A DNA stretch of 64,000 bases from Pseudomonas graminis. GTDB lineage: Bacteria > Pseudomonadota > Gammaproteobacteria > Pseudomonadales > Pseudomonadaceae. The number at the start of each line of letters is the position of its first letter. Within the stretch, counting starts at the first letter, position 1. This document shows, piece by piece, positions 27,458 through 37,363 of this stretch. Both the position numbers and the translations under genes were made by a program. Location of the stretch: NCBI RefSeq assembly GCF_013201545.1, contig NZ_CP053746.1, positions 2,321,001 to 2,385,000 on the forward strand, written 5' to 3'. Below the pieces are notes generated by a model. It did no database searches. It saw nothing but the letters and a program-made list of their open reading frames with translations, and had not been told where the DNA came from.

Positions 27458-29371
27458 ATGTCCGTACGACGCACACGCAAAGACGATGGCAGCCAATGGA
27501 CCGTGGCAGACAGCCGCAGTGTCTACGGGATCCGTCATTGGGGGGCCGGTTATTTCGCAATCAATGAGGCCGGCCGCGTTGAAGTTCGCCCCAACGGGCC
27601 GACCAGCTCGCCCATCGATCTTTACGAGCAGGTCGATCAGCTGCGCAAGAGCGGCTTGTCCCTGCCATTGCTGGTGCGTTTCCCAGACATTCTGCAGGAC
27701 CGGGTGCGCCAACTGACCGGTGCGTTCGACGAAAACATCGCCCGCCTGGAATACCAGAGCAAATACACCGCGCTGTACCCGATCAAGGTCAACCAGCAAG
27801 AGGCGGTGGTGGAAAACATCATCGCCACGCAAAACGTTTCCATCGGCCTCGAAGCCGGCTCCAAGCCTGAGCTGATGGCCGTGCTGGCCCTGGCGCCGAA
27901 GGGCGGCACCATCGTCTGCAACGGCTACAAGGACCGCGAGTTCATCCGTTTGGCCTTGATGGGTCAGAAGCTGGGCCACAACGTCTTTATCGTCATCGAG
28001 AAAGAATCCGAAGTCGAACTGGTCATCGAAGAAGCCGCCGAGCTGAAGGTCGCGCCGCAAGTGGGTCTTCGCGTACGCCTGTCGTCCCTGGCTTCCAGCA
28101 AGTGGGCGGACACCGGTGGCGAGAAGTCCAAGTTCGGGCTGTCGGCCGCTCAATTGCTGTCCGTCGTCGACCGCTTCACCAAGGCAGGGCTCGATCAGGG
28201 CATTCGTCTGCTGCACTTCCACATGGGTTCGCAGATCGCCAACCTGGCCGACTACCAGCATGGTTTCAAGGAAGCGATTCGTTACTACGGCGAGCTGCGC
28301 AACCTTGGCCTGCCGGTGGACCACATCGACGTGGGCGGCGGTCTGGGTGTCGACTACGACGGCACGCATTCGCGCAACGCCAGTTCGATCAACTACGACA
28401 TGGACGATTACGCCGGTGTCGTGGTCGGGATGCTCAAGGAGTTCTGCGACGCGCAGGGCCTGCCGCATCCGCACATATTTTCGGAAAGCGGCCGCTCGCT
28501 GACCGCGCACCACGCCATGCTGGTGATCCAGGTGACGGACGTCGAGCGTCATAACGACGAAGTGCCGGAAATCACCGACAAGGAAAGCCTGCCGGAAACC
28601 CTGCAGTGGCTGATCGATCTGCTCGGCCCGACCGACATCGAAATGGTCACCGAGACCTACTGGCGCGCCACGCACTACATGAGTGACATCGCTACACAGT
28701 ATTCCGATGGCAAGATCACCCTGGCGCAAAAGGCCCTGGGCGAGCAGTGCTACTTCGCGGTGTGCCGCCGTTTGCACAACTCGCTGAAAGCCCGTCAGCG
28801 CTCTCATCGTCAGGTGCTCGACGAACTCAACGACAAGCTGGCCGACAAGTACATCTGCAACTTCTCGGTGTTCCAGAGCCTGCCGGACACCTGGGCGATT
28901 GATCAGGTGCTGCCGATCATTCCGCTGCATCGTCTGGACGAAGAGCCGCTGCGTCGCGCCGTGCTGCAAGACCTGACCTGCGACTCCGACGGCAAGATCA
29001 ATCAGTACGTCGACGAGCAGAGCATCGAGACCAGCCTGCCGGTTCACGCATTGAAGGAAGGCGAGGATTACTTGCTGGGCGTGTTCCTGGTCGGCGCCTA
29101 TCAGGAAATTCTGGGCGACATGCACAACCTGTTTGGTGACACCGACTCGGTGAATATCTATCAGAACCAGGATGGCAGCGCGTATTCGGCAGGGATCGAA
29201 ACCCACGACACCATCGAAGACATGCTGCGCTACGTGCACTTGTCGCCGGAAGAACTGATGACCCATTACCGGGACAAAGTCGCTAGCGCCAAGATCACCC
29301 CGCGCGAGCGCACCCAGTTTCTGGACGCCTTGCGTCTGGGCCTGACACGGTCGTCCTACCTGTCGTCGTGA
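27458..29371 (+). CDS. speA: SpeA, biosynthetic arginine decarboxylase
   Basis: A 637-residue PLP enzyme of the alanine-racemase-fold type III decarboxylases. It converts arginine to agmatine, the entry to putrescine and spermidine. The PLP lysine lies in [15 protein letters not shown] near residues 106-120, and [25 protein letters not shown] and [12 protein letters not shown] motifs are intact. ATG 27458 is used. Neighbours match the P. aeruginosa yciH-speA order. A strong terminator follows. Confidence 0.97.
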   Translation: MSVRRTRKDDGSQWTVADSRSVYGIRHWGAGYFAINEAGRVEVRPNGPTSSPIDLYEQVDQLRKSGLSLPLLVRFPDILQDRVRQLTGAFDENIARLEYQSKYTALYPIKVNQQEAVVENIIATQNVSIGLEAGSKPELMAVLALAPKGGTIVCNGYKDREFIRLALMGQKLGHNVFIVIEKESEVELVIEEAAELKVAPQVGLRVRLSSLASSKWADTGGEKSKFGLSAAQLLSVVDRFTKAGLDQGIRLLHFHMGSQIANLADYQHGFKEAIRYYGELRNLGLPVDHIDVGGGLGVDYDGTHSRNASSINYDMDDYAGVVVGMLKEFCDAQGLPHPHIFSESGRSLTAHHAMLVIQVTDVERHNDEVPEITDKESLPETLQWLIDLLGPTDIEMVTETYWRATHYMSDIATQYSDGKITLAQKALGEQCYFAVCRRLHNSLKARQRSHRQVLDELNDKLADKYICNFSVFQSLPDTWAIDQVLPIIPLHRLDEEPLRRAVLQDLTCDSDGKINQYVDEQSIETSLPVHALKEGEDYLLGVFLVGAYQEILGDMHNLFGDTDSVNIYQNQDGSAYSAGIETHDTIEDMLRYVHLSPEELMTHYRDKVASAKITPRERTQFLDALRLGLTRSSYLSS

Positions 29372-29387
29372 TGATGTAGCGACTCCC

Positions 29388-29417
29388 AAAAACGGGCCCT
29401 TGTGGCCCGTTTTCGTT
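29388..29417 (+). terminator. speA terminator
   Basis: AAAACGGGCC pairs with GGCCCGTTTT around a short CTTGT loop, followed by TTCGTT, 17 bases after the speA stop. Confidence 0.88.
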
Positions 29418-29461
29418 GTCTGCAAAGCAACGCGTCCTCCACTGTTTCGGGAGCATGAACG

Positions 29462-30355
29462 ATGATCAAACTGGCGCTCAAACCAGTGTTCTCCGCCTGG
29501 CTGATGACCTTGTTGATGGCCTGCTCGCCGTTGAAGGTGCTCAACGCGTTTAACCCGGGCGACACGTTCAACAGAACGTCCGATCTGGCTTACGGCCCGG
29601 ACCCGCGCAATAAACTCGACATCTACACGCCCAAAGATGCAGCGCCGGACGCGCCCGTCGTCGTGTTTTTCTATGGCGGCAGCTGGATCAGCGGATCGCG
29701 GGGTGATTACGCCTTCGTCGGTGAGGCGCTGGCGTCCCGGGGCATCGTTGCGGTACTTGCCGATTACCGTTTGTACCCGCAAGTGCACTACCAGGAGCTG
29801 CTGCGGGACAGTGCCCAGGCGGTGGGCTGGACCCACGCGCACATTCGTCAGTTCGGCGGTGATCCGGCAAAGTTGTACGTGATGGGCCACAGTGCCGGGG
29901 CTTACAACGCGGCGATGCTGGCCCTGGATCCGCAGTGGCTGGCGGCGGCGGGCACGACACCTTCCATCATCAAGGGCTGGATCGGTCTGGCCGGACCCTA
30001 TGATTTTCTGCCCATCGAAGATCCGGAAGTGATGCCAGTGTTTTACTTCCCGAACTCACCACCCGACTCCCAGCCCATCAACCATGTCAGCGCAGCGTCA
30101 CCGCCGGCGTTGCTGATCGCTTCCGTGGAAGACACAGAAGTAAACCCACAACGCAACACGGGGGGCATGGCCAGTCGTTTGCGCGCTCAAGGCGTGTCAG
30201 TGCGCGAGGTGTATTTCTCTCGCACAAGTCACCGCACGCTGGTGGGTGCACTTGCCCGCCCGTTACGCAGCCTGGCGCCGGTGCTGGAGGAGGTCGCAGC
30301 CTTTATCCACGCCCAGGATCAGGCGCAGGTGTCGAGCGTCTCGGTCAGCCATTGA
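29462..30355 (+). CDS. Lipoprotein alpha/beta hydrolase (esterase-like)
   Basis: A 297-residue alpha/beta-hydrolase. The N terminus is a lipoprotein signal with LLMAC as lipobox (Cys21), so it is probably membrane-anchored in the periplasm. FFYGGSW (about 68-74) is the oxyanion-hole motif and GHSAGAYNA (about 141-149) holds the nucleophilic serine. The C-terminal histidine is likely in SRTSHRTLV. It resembles carboxylesterases of the BD-FAE/kynurenine formamidase-like group; the substrate is unknown. The 3' end overlaps the convergent MATE gene by 11 bases. Confidence 0.85.
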   Translation: MIKLALKPVFSAWLMTLLMACSPLKVLNAFNPGDTFNRTSDLAYGPDPRNKLDIYTPKDAAPDAPVVVFFYGGSWISGSRGDYAFVGEALASRGIVAVLADYRLYPQVHYQELLRDSAQAVGWTHAHIRQFGGDPAKLYVMGHSAGAYNAAMLALDPQWLAAAGTTPSIIKGWIGLAGPYDFLPIEDPEVMPVFYFPNSPPDSQPINHVSAASPPALLIASVEDTEVNPQRNTGGMASRLRAQGVSVREVYFSRTSHRTLVGALARPLRSLAPVLEEVAAFIHAQDQAQVSSVSVSH

Positions 30356-31685
30356 ACCAGGCGCCGCTGCGGTTGAGCTTCAACGCCAGATACCCCAGCG
30401 TCAGCGCCCTTAATGCCATGAACAGCAAAAACGCCAGCCACAGACCATGATTGCCGAACCCGTTTGCCAGCCAGGCGAACGGTGCGGTGATCAATGCCGT
30501 GACGACCATCGCGTTGCGCATCTCGCGGGCACGGGTGGCGCCGATGAACAGGCCGTCGAGCAAGTAACTCCAGACCGCTACAAAGGGCAGCACGGCAAGA
30601 TAGGGCAGATAAACGAAGGCGATGTCGCGCACTGCGGTGATGTCGGTTTGCATCTCGATGAACAGGTGCCCGCCGAGCAGGAACAGCCCCACAAACGCGA
30701 CGCTGCAAATCAGCGACCAGCCTCCGGAGACATTCAACGAGCGCCGCAGCGCGTCGCGATCCCGTGCGCCGATGGCGTGCCCGCAGAGGGCTTCGACGGC
30801 ATGGGCCAGTCCGTCCAGCGCGTGGGCCATCAGCAGCAGCCCATTAAGCAGCAGCGCATTGGCGGCCACAGTGGCATCGCCCAGTCGCGCGCCTTGCACC
30901 GTGATCAAAAAGAACACCGATTGCAGGATCAGGCTGCGAATGAAGATATCGCGATTGACCGTGAGCAGCGGTCGCCAGCTCTGCCAGCGCTTGAGGGCAG
31001 ATAACGCCAAGTGCCCCGGATACGCGCGCAGACCTCTGTGGGTGAGGGCGAGGCCAAGCAGTGCGCCGGTCCATTCGGCGATGACCGATGCCCGCGCGCT
31101 GCCCACCACGCCCCAGTCCAGGCCCATGACGAACCACAGGTTCAGCGCGATGTTGACGAGGTTGGTGGTCAGCAGAATCGCCAGCGGCGCCCGGGCGTTT
31201 TGCAGCCCGAGGAACCAGCCCACCAGCGCGTAACTTGCCAGCGCAGCAGGCAACCCGAACAAGCGGGTATGGAAAAAGTCGCGGGTCAGGTCGTTGAGAT
31301 CCTCCGAAGGCTGCATCATTTCCAGCGCCAGGTGCTGGAAGGGCAGGCCGATCAACCCGAGCAGCACCGAAAACCCCATCGCCAGCAGCAAGCCCTGCAG
31401 TAACACCTGACGCAGCGCCGCGCCGTCGTCGCGCCCGGCGGCCTGGGCGGCAAACCCGGTCGTGCCCATGCGCAGGAAACCCATGGCCCAGGCGAGAAAG
31501 CTGTACAGCGTGCCGCCGACCGCGACAGCGCCGAGCTGGTGGGCGTGGGGCAAATGGCCGATGACCGTGCTGTCCACCAGTGAAACCAGCGGCACGGAGA
31601 TATTCGACAGGATCATCGGCGCCGCCAGCGCCCACACTTGCCGATGCGTCGCACGCTGACGCCAGTCGTTGAAAAAGTTGGACAT
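30345..31685 (-). CDS. dinF: MATE family efflux transporter, DinF-like
   Basis: A 446-residue protein with about twelve transmembrane segments. The N-terminal repeat contains SLVDSTVIGHLPHAHQLGAVAVGG, and GFLRMGTTGFAAQAAG fits the DinF clade of Na+/H+-coupled multidrug and toxin exporters. ATG 31685 (MSNFFNDWRQRATHRQVW) is chosen as the conserved start. The substrate is not known. It converges with the esterase gene and diverges from the alpha-2-macroglobulin gene. Confidence 0.85.
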   Translation of the reverse strand: MSNFFNDWRQRATHRQVWALAAPMILSNISVPLVSLVDSTVIGHLPHAHQLGAVAVGGTLYSFLAWAMGFLRMGTTGFAAQAAGRDDGAALRQVLLQGLLLAMGFSVLLGLIGLPFQHLALEMMQPSEDLNDLTRDFFHTRLFGLPAALASYALVGWFLGLQNARAPLAILLTTNLVNIALNLWFVMGLDWGVVGSARASVIAEWTGALLGLALTHRGLRAYPGHLALSALKRWQSWRPLLTVNRDIFIRSLILQSVFFLITVQGARLGDATVAANALLLNGLLLMAHALDGLAHAVEALCGHAIGARDRDALRRSLNVSGGWSLICSVAFVGLFLLGGHLFIEMQTDITAVRDIAFVYLPYLAVLPFVAVWSYLLDGLFIGATRAREMRNAMVVTALITAPFAWLANGFGNHGLWLAFLLFMALRALTLGYLALKLNRSGAWFNG

Positions 31686-31824
31686 GAAGGCTCCCGGGCA
31701 AGCGCGCGAGTGTAGCGAGAACAAACGCACAAACCCACGGTCTATCTGCGCGCCGCGCTTTACGATTGTCAAAGCGGTGCTATAACTTCTGCTCCCTCAT
31801 CGCTGCCGTCCAAATGAGTGCCTC
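31686..31824. promoter_or_regulatory. Divergent promoter region, dinF / alpha-2-macroglobulin gene
   Basis: This 139-bp gap must hold both promoters. On the plus strand TTTACG is followed 16 bases later by TATAAC around 31780, a plausible but weak sigma-70 pair. The ribosome-binding site before ATG 31825 is poor. Confidence 0.35.
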
Positions 31825-34800
31825 ATGCTAAACAAAGGATTGTTCCTGGCCTGCGCGCTGTTACTGCTCAGTGCCTGCGATTCCTCTTCCTCCGAAAAAC
31901 CCGCCCCTGTTCCCGCTTCGCCGGTTGCTACAGCTGCGCAACCGGGCCCCGCCGATGCCAAGCCGAAGCCTGCGGTGGACATTCCCGCGTTGAGCAAGCG
32001 TTACGCCGGGCGCGAGTTGACGGTGGTGGACGTCTCCGAAGTTCAGCTCGATGGCGCCAGCACGCTGTCGTTGAGCTTTTCGGTGCCGTTGAACCCTGAT
32101 CAGAAATTCGCTGAAAACGTGCATCTGGTCGACAGCAAGGACGGCAAGGTGGATGGGGCCTGGGAGCTGTCGGACAACCTCATGGAGCTGCGTCTTCGTC
32201 ACCTCGAGCCCAAGCGCAAGCTGGTGCTGACCATCGACCCGGGTCTGGTGGCGGTGAACAACAACACCTTGGCAGCCGAGTATTCCGCGCGGATCGAAAC
32301 GGCTGACCTGCAAGCGACCGTGGGATTCGCCAGTCGCGGCAGCCTGCTGCCGACCCGGCTCGCTGAAGGCCTGCCGGTGATTGCCCTCAACGTCGATAAA
32401 GTCGACGTCGAATTCTTCCGCATCAAGCCTGAGTCATTGCCGGCGTTTCTTGGTTCATGGGAAGGCTCGTCCAGTCTGGAGAGTTACCAATCCAAAGAAT
32501 TGTTGCCCCTGGCCGATCTGGTCTACCGCGGCCGTTTCGACCTGAATCCTGCGCGCAACACCCGCGAGACCGTGCTGCTGCCGATCTCAGGCCTCAAGCC
32601 GCTGCAACAGCCGGGCGTTTATCTCGCCGTGATGCGCGCCTCCGGGACCTACAACTACACCCAGCCAGCCACGTTGTTCACCCTCAGCGACATCGGTCTG
32701 TCGGCGCACCGTTACGCCAATCGTCTGGACGTGTTCACCCAGGCGCTGGAAGGCGGCAAAGCCCTGAGCGGCGTCGACGTCGAGCTGTATGACGAGAAGG
32801 GCCGTGTGATCGGGCAGGGCAAAACCGACAACGCCGGCCACGCCGAGCTGCCATTGCCGGCCAAGGCTGAAGTGCTGCTGGCCCATCAGGGTGAGCAGAC
32901 CAGCATGCTGCGCCTGAACAGCGCCGCGCTGGATCTGGCCGAATTCGACATCACCGGCCCTAAGGCCCACCCGCTGCAATTCTTTATTTTCGGCCCGCGC
33001 GATCTCTATCGCCCGGGCGAAGTGGTGCTGCTCAACGGTTTGCTGCGTGACAGCGACGGTAAGAGCGTGAAGCCTCAGCCGATCACCGTGGAAGTGCGCC
33101 GACCGGATGAGCAGGTCAGTCGCAAGTTCGTGTGGGACGCTGACGCCACCGGGCTGTATCAATATCAATTGCAGCTGTCGGAAGAAGCGCCGACGGGTCG
33201 CTGGCAACTGGTGTTTGATCTGGGTGACGGCAAGCCGCAGCTGTATGAATTCCAGGTCGAAGACTTCCTGCCAGAACGCATGGCCCTGGAGCTCAAGGGT
33301 AGCGACACCCCGCTGGCGCCCGATGCGCCGTTCGATGTGGCGATTACCGGTCGTTACCTCTACGGCGCACCCGCGTCGGGCAATCGCCTGAACGGTCAGT
33401 TGTATGTGCGTCCGCTGCGGGAAGCCGTACCCGGTCTGCCGGGTTATCAGTTTGGTTCGGTGACCGAGGAGGACCTCAAGCAGGACCTGGAAATCGAAGA
33501 CAGCACGCTCGATGCCAACGGCAAGCTGGACCTGAGCATCGACAGCCAATGGGCCAAGGCCCGTTCACCGCTTGAGCTGGTGCTGCAAGCCAGTTTGCAG
33601 GAGTCGGGTGGGCGTCCGATCACGCGGCGTCTGACCCAACCGGTCTGGCCCGCCGATGCCATGCCGGGCCTGCGCGGTTTGTTCGACGGCGAAGCCACCG
33701 ACGGCGACGGCCCGGTTGAATTTGAAGTGCTGATGGCCGACGCCCAAGGCCACAAGCTGGCCGCCGACAACCTCAAGGTGCGGCTGGTGCGCGAGCGCCG
33801 CGATTACTACTGGAACTACTCCGACAGCGATGGCTGGAGCTATCACTTCAACGAGAAGTTTCTCAACCTCTCCGAAGAAACCCTCAGCGTGAAGAAGGAC
33901 TCGACGGCGAAAATCAGCTTCCCGGTGGAGTGGGGCCCTTATCGCGTCGAAGTCGAGGATCCGGCCACCGGCCTGATCAGCAGCGTGCGTTTCTGGGCTG
34001 GTTACCGCTGGCAGGACAATGCCGAAGGCGGCGCCGTGCGTCCCGATCAGGTCAAGCTGGCGCTGGACAAACCGGCCTATGCCGACGGCGACACCGCGAA
34101 AGTGACGGTCACGCCGCCGTCGGCGGGCAAGGGCTATCTGTTGGTGGAATCGAGCGAAGGGCCGCTGTGGTGGCAAGAGATCGATGTCCCCGCCGAAGGC
34201 AAAACCTACGACATCCCGATGGACAAGAAGTGGGCGCGGCATGACCTCTACGTCAGCGCGCTGGTGATTCGTCCGGGTGAACGCAAAGCCAACGTCACGC
34301 CGAAACGCGCCGTGGGCGTGCTGCACCTGCCGCTGGACCGCTCGCAGCGCAAGCTGGCGCTGACCGTCACGGCACCCGAAAAAATGCGGCCCAAGCAGCC
34401 GCTCAAACTGAAGGTCAATGCGAAGAACGCCGACGGTACGATCCCCAAGAGCGTGCATGTGCTGGTGGCTGCGGTGGACGTGGGCATTCTCAATATCACC
34501 GAGTACGCCACGCCGGATCCGTTCGCGGCGATGTTCGGGCGCAAGGAGTACGGCGCCGATCAACTGGACATCTACGGGCAGTTGATCGAGGCCGGGCGTA
34601 ATCGTCTCGCCAGCCTGGCCTTCGGCGGTGACGCGGCGCTGGCCAAAGGCGGCAAGCGCCCGGAAACCAGCGTCACCATCGTCGCCCTGCAAAGCGCGCC
34701 GGTGACCCTGAACGAGCAGGGCGACGCGGAAGTGAGCGTCGATATCCCGGATTTCAACGGTGAGCTGCGGATCATGGCCCAGGCCTGGACTGACGAGCGC

Positions 34801-36750
34801 TACGGCATGGCGGAAGCCAAAACCGTGGTGGCGGCACCGCTGATCGCCGAGCTGTCGGCACCTAGATTCCTAGCGGGCGGCGACCAGACCAAGGTGGCGC
34901 TGGACCTGTCGAACCTGTCCGGCAAGGCGCAGAAGCTCAACGTGCAAGTCGTGGCTGAAGGGCAACTGAGTCTGGCTGAAGGCGAGAGCGCCAAAGCCAT
35001 CAGCCTGAATCAGGGGCAACGCACCACGTTGCAGATTCCGGTCAAGGCGCTTGGCGGTTTTGGTCAGGGCGCCATCCGGGTCACGGTCAACGGCCTGGAC
35101 CTGCCGGGCGAGAACCTGCCGGCGTTCAGCCGCGAATGGACTATCGGCGTGCGCCCTGCGTACCCGGCGATGCTCAAGCAATACCGCGCGGTGCTCAAGG
35201 ATCAGGCATGGAGCCTGCCGGAGGGCGCCCTTGAGGCATTCGAGCCAGCGGGGCGCGAGGCGCTGCTGTCGGTGTCGAGCCGTCCGCCGCTCAACCTCGG
35301 CGAACAGATTCGCGCGCTCAAAGCCTATCCCTACGGTTGCCTGGAGCAGACCACCAGCGGCTTGTACCCGTCGCTGTACGCTGACGCCGCGACGCTCAAG
35401 CGTCTGGGCCTGCAAGGCGAGTCAGATGCCGAGCGCAAGCGCAAGATCGAACTGGGCATCGAGCGACTGATCGGCATGCAGCGTTACAACGGCAGCTTCG
35501 GCCTGTGGGCGGCGGACGGCGAAGAGGAATACTGGCTGACCGCGTACGTCACCGACTTCCTCCTGCGCGCCCGCGACCAAGGCTTTGCCGTGCCGCCGGA
35601 TGCGCTGAAGAAAGCCAACGAGCGGCTGCTGCGTTACTTGCAGGAGCGCAATCAGATCGAGGTCAACTACAGCGAAAACGCCGACCACACCCGCTTCGCC
35701 GTACAGGCCTACGCCGGTCTGGTGTTGTCGCGCAGTCAGCAGGCGCCGTTGGGTGCGTTGCGCAGCCTCTTCGAGCGCCGCAGCGATGCGCGATCGGGTC
35801 TGCCGCTGGTGCAACTGTCCATCGCGCTGGAGAAAATGGGCGACAACCCCCGCGCCGATCAAGCGCTGCTCGCCGGGCTGGCAGCCGGGCGCAAGGCCAA
35901 CGACTGGCTCGCCGATTACGGCAGCCCGTTGCGTGATCAGGCGTTGATTCTGTCACTGCTGGAAGAAAACAAACTGGCACCGGAGAAGGTCGAAGAGCGG
36001 CTGTTTACGCTGTCTGATCAGGTCGCGGCGAACCGCTATCTGTCGACCCAAGAGCGCAATTCCCTGTTCCTTGCCGGTCGCGATCTGCTCGGCAAGCCTG
36101 AAGCCAAATGGGCGGCGACCTTGACCAGCGGCAGCAACAATCGCGAACTGAGCAACGATCAGCCGGGCGTCAAACTCGACAGTTCAGTGCTGGCCGCACC
36201 GTTGACGGTGCAGAACACCGGTGGCGACACGCTGTATCAGCAGATGACGATTTCCGGCTATCCGTCCCAGCCGCCTGCGGCCGGGGGCGAGAACCTGTCG
36301 ATCAGCCGTGATTACTTGGGCATGGACGGCGCAGCGCTGAACCTCAATGGGCTGAAAAGCGGCGAACTGGTCCTGGTGCATCTTGAGATCAAGGCCAAGG
36401 AGCGCGTGCCGGATGCATTGGTGGTGGACCTGCTGCCGGCCGGTCTGGAGATCGAAAACCAGAATCTGGCGCAGAGTTCGGCCAGTTTGGAGGACGCCAG
36501 CGAGTCGGTGAAACAGTGGCGCGAATCGATGGAAAACGCTGGCGTGAAGCATCAGGAATTCCGTGGCGATCGCTATGTGGCGGCGGTGGATCTGGAGGGT
36601 TTCAACACGGTGCACCTGCTATATCTGGCGCGGGCTGTGACGCCGGGCGTGTACCGCGTGCCGCCGCCGCAAGTGGAGTCGATGTATCGCTCGAACTGGC
36701 AGGCTTTGGGCGAAGCGCCGGCGCAGTTGGTGGTGAAGGGCAAGAAATAG
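31825..36750 (+). CDS. yfhM: Bacterial alpha-2-macroglobulin, lipoprotein with thioester (YfhM type)
   Basis: A 1641-residue protein, close to E. coli YfhM. The lipobox LLLLSAC gives Cys18, followed by Asp19, which in E. coli favours inner-membrane retention. Repeated macroglobulin beta-domains make up the N-terminal two-thirds. The thioester motif YGCLEQ is intact (Cys1172, Gln1175), followed by the alpha-helical thioester domain and a receptor-type C-terminal domain. Such proteins trap proteases that enter the periplasm. The neighbour two genes on is pbpC, the partner expected for periplasmic defence and wall repair. Confidence 0.95.
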   Translation: MLNKGLFLACALLLLSACDSSSSEKPAPVPASPVATAAQPGPADAKPKPAVDIPALSKRYAGRELTVVDVSEVQLDGASTLSLSFSVPLNPDQKFAENVHLVDSKDGKVDGAWELSDNLMELRLRHLEPKRKLVLTIDPGLVAVNNNTLAAEYSARIETADLQATVGFASRGSLLPTRLAEGLPVIALNVDKVDVEFFRIKPESLPAFLGSWEGSSSLESYQSKELLPLADLVYRGRFDLNPARNTRETVLLPISGLKPLQQPGVYLAVMRASGTYNYTQPATLFTLSDIGLSAHRYANRLDVFTQALEGGKALSGVDVELYDEKGRVIGQGKTDNAGHAELPLPAKAEVLLAHQGEQTSMLRLNSAALDLAEFDITGPKAHPLQFFIFGPRDLYRPGEVVLLNGLLRDSDGKSVKPQPITVEVRRPDEQVSRKFVWDADATGLYQYQLQLSEEAPTGRWQLVFDLGDGKPQLYEFQVEDFLPERMALELKGSDTPLAPDAPFDVAITGRYLYGAPASGNRLNGQLYVRPLREAVPGLPGYQFGSVTEEDLKQDLEIEDSTLDANGKLDLSIDSQWAKARSPLELVLQASLQESGGRPITRRLTQPVWPADAMPGLRGLFDGEATDGDGPVEFEVLMADAQGHKLAADNLKVRLVRERRDYYWNYSDSDGWSYHFNEKFLNLSEETLSVKKDSTAKISFPVEWGPYRVEVEDPATGLISSVRFWAGYRWQDNAEGGAVRPDQVKLALDKPAYADGDTAKVTVTPPSAGKGYLLVESSEGPLWWQEIDVPAEGKTYDIPMDKKWARHDLYVSALVIRPGERKANVTPKRAVGVLHLPLDRSQRKLALTVTAPEKMRPKQPLKLKVNAKNADGTIPKSVHVLVAAVDVGILNITEYATPDPFAAMFGRKEYGADQLDIYGQLIEAGRNRLASLAFGGDAALAKGGKRPETSVTIVALQSAPVTLNEQGDAEVSVDIPDFNGELRIMAQAWTDERYGMAEAKTVVAAPLIAELSAPRFLAGGDQTKVALDLSNLSGKAQKLNVQVVAEGQLSLAEGESAKAISLNQGQRTTLQIPVKALGGFGQGAIRVTVNGLDLPGENLPAFSREWTIGVRPAYPAMLKQYRAVLKDQAWSLPEGALEAFEPAGREALLSVSSRPPLNLGEQIRALKAYPYGCLEQTTSGLYPSLYADAATLKRLGLQGESDAERKRKIELGIERLIGMQRYNGSFGLWAADGEEEYWLTAYVTDFLLRARDQGFAVPPDALKKANERLLRYLQERNQIEVNYSENADHTRFAVQAYAGLVLSRSQQAPLGALRSLFERRSDARSGLPLVQLSIALEKMGDNPRADQALLAGLAAGRKANDWLADYGSPLRDQALILSLLEENKLAPEKVEERLFTLSDQVAANRYLSTQERNSLFLAGRDLLGKPEAKWAATLTSGSNNRELSNDQPGVKLDSSVLAAPLTVQNTGGDTLYQQMTISGYPSQPPAAGGENLSISRDYLGMDGAALNLNGLKSGELVLVHLEIKAKERVPDALVVDLLPAGLEIENQNLAQSSASLEDASESVKQWRESMENAGVKHQEFRGDRYVAAVDLEGFNTVHLLYLARAVTPGVYRVPPPQVESMYRSNWQALGEAPAQLVVKGKK

Positions 36751-36770
36751 GGAAAAGTGATCGCGCTGAT

Positions 36771-36872
36771 GATCGCTCCCACGCTCTGCGTGGTAGCACT
36801 TCGGTCGACGCTCTGCGTCAGATGACGCGGAGCGTCTTGGGCTGCGTGCCCACGCGGAGCGTGGGAACGATC
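36771..36872. repeat. Cluster of CACGCGGAGCGTGGGAA-type REPs
   Basis: The outer arms, CTCCCACGCTCTGCGTGG (about 36776-36793) and CACGCGGAGCGTGGGAACG (about 36850-36868), are inverted copies. Between them GACGCTCTGCGTCA and TGACGCGGAGCGTC (about 36807-36836) form a second long hairpin. This REP family is common in fluorescent Pseudomonas. It lies between two convergent genes. Confidence 0.85.
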
Positions 36873-36904
36873 AGCGCCGCTCGGGAACGATCGGCATCAA
36901 GCGA

Positions 36905-37198
36905 TCAATGAATGATCCAGCTCAGCAGCCACAACCCCAGAAACAGCCAGATGATCCCCATGATGATCGAGGCGCGCATGAAGGCGCGGATCGCTGAATA
37001 CAGCAGCATCAACCCGACGATCAGGGCCACGATGCTGACGATTGAAGTGTCCATGCCCAGCGTGCGCGACAGGCCATCAACGAAATTGCCGCCCGCGTGA
37101 GTGAACATGTTGAACAACCAGCTTAAGCCGTCGACGACGAAGCGGATCACGGCGCCAATCACTTGGCCGAGCCATTCGAAAACGCTTTCTACCTGCAT
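36905..37198 (-). CDS. Small integral membrane protein of unknown function
   Basis: A 97-residue protein with an amphipathic N-terminal part (MQVESVFEWLGQVIGAVIRF) and two hydrophobic segments (TSIVSIVALIVGLMLLYSAI and IIMGIIWLFLGLWLLSWII). ATG 37198 has AGGAAG about 7 bases upstream; a longer frame would add 13 residues without such a site. I do not recognise the family. It diverges from pbpC across about 160 bp. Confidence 0.72.
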   Translation of the reverse strand: MQVESVFEWLGQVIGAVIRFVVDGLSWLFNMFTHAGGNFVDGLSRTLGMDTSIVSIVALIVGLMLLYSAIRAFMRASIIMGIIWLFLGLWLLSWIIH

Positions 37199-37337
37199 AT
37201 CTGCTTCCTGATGAGGGGCGTGGACCAAAAACGGCATTGCTCGCTTTGGCTGTCGATTGTCCGGGCGAGTTCCCTGTCGGGTAAAGGCTTTCTGTGAAGA
37301 TCACCCGATTATTGCCACGGCCGACCTCCTCGGGATT

Positions 37338-37363
37338 GTGGGAGCGAGCTTGCTCGCGAATGG
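37338..37363. repeat. Single GTGGGAGCGAGCTTGCTCGCGAATGG REP overlapping the pbpC start
   Basis: One copy of the GAGCGAGCTTGCTCGCGAA-type REP, also present at 39724-39800 and 48958-49045. The ATG inside its right end (GCGAATGG) is the probable start codon of pbpC. Confidence 0.85.

Noticed and set aside
27443..29890. 815-codon open frame on the minus strand opposite speA
   Set aside because: It lies antisense to the clearly conserved speA gene, has no domain, and is typical of GC-rich genes whose opposite frame lacks stops.
36771..36872. Terminator pair between the alpha-2-macroglobulin gene and the small membrane gene
   Set aside because: The hairpins match a REP family and lack T-runs, so REP is the better call, although they may still affect RNA ends.
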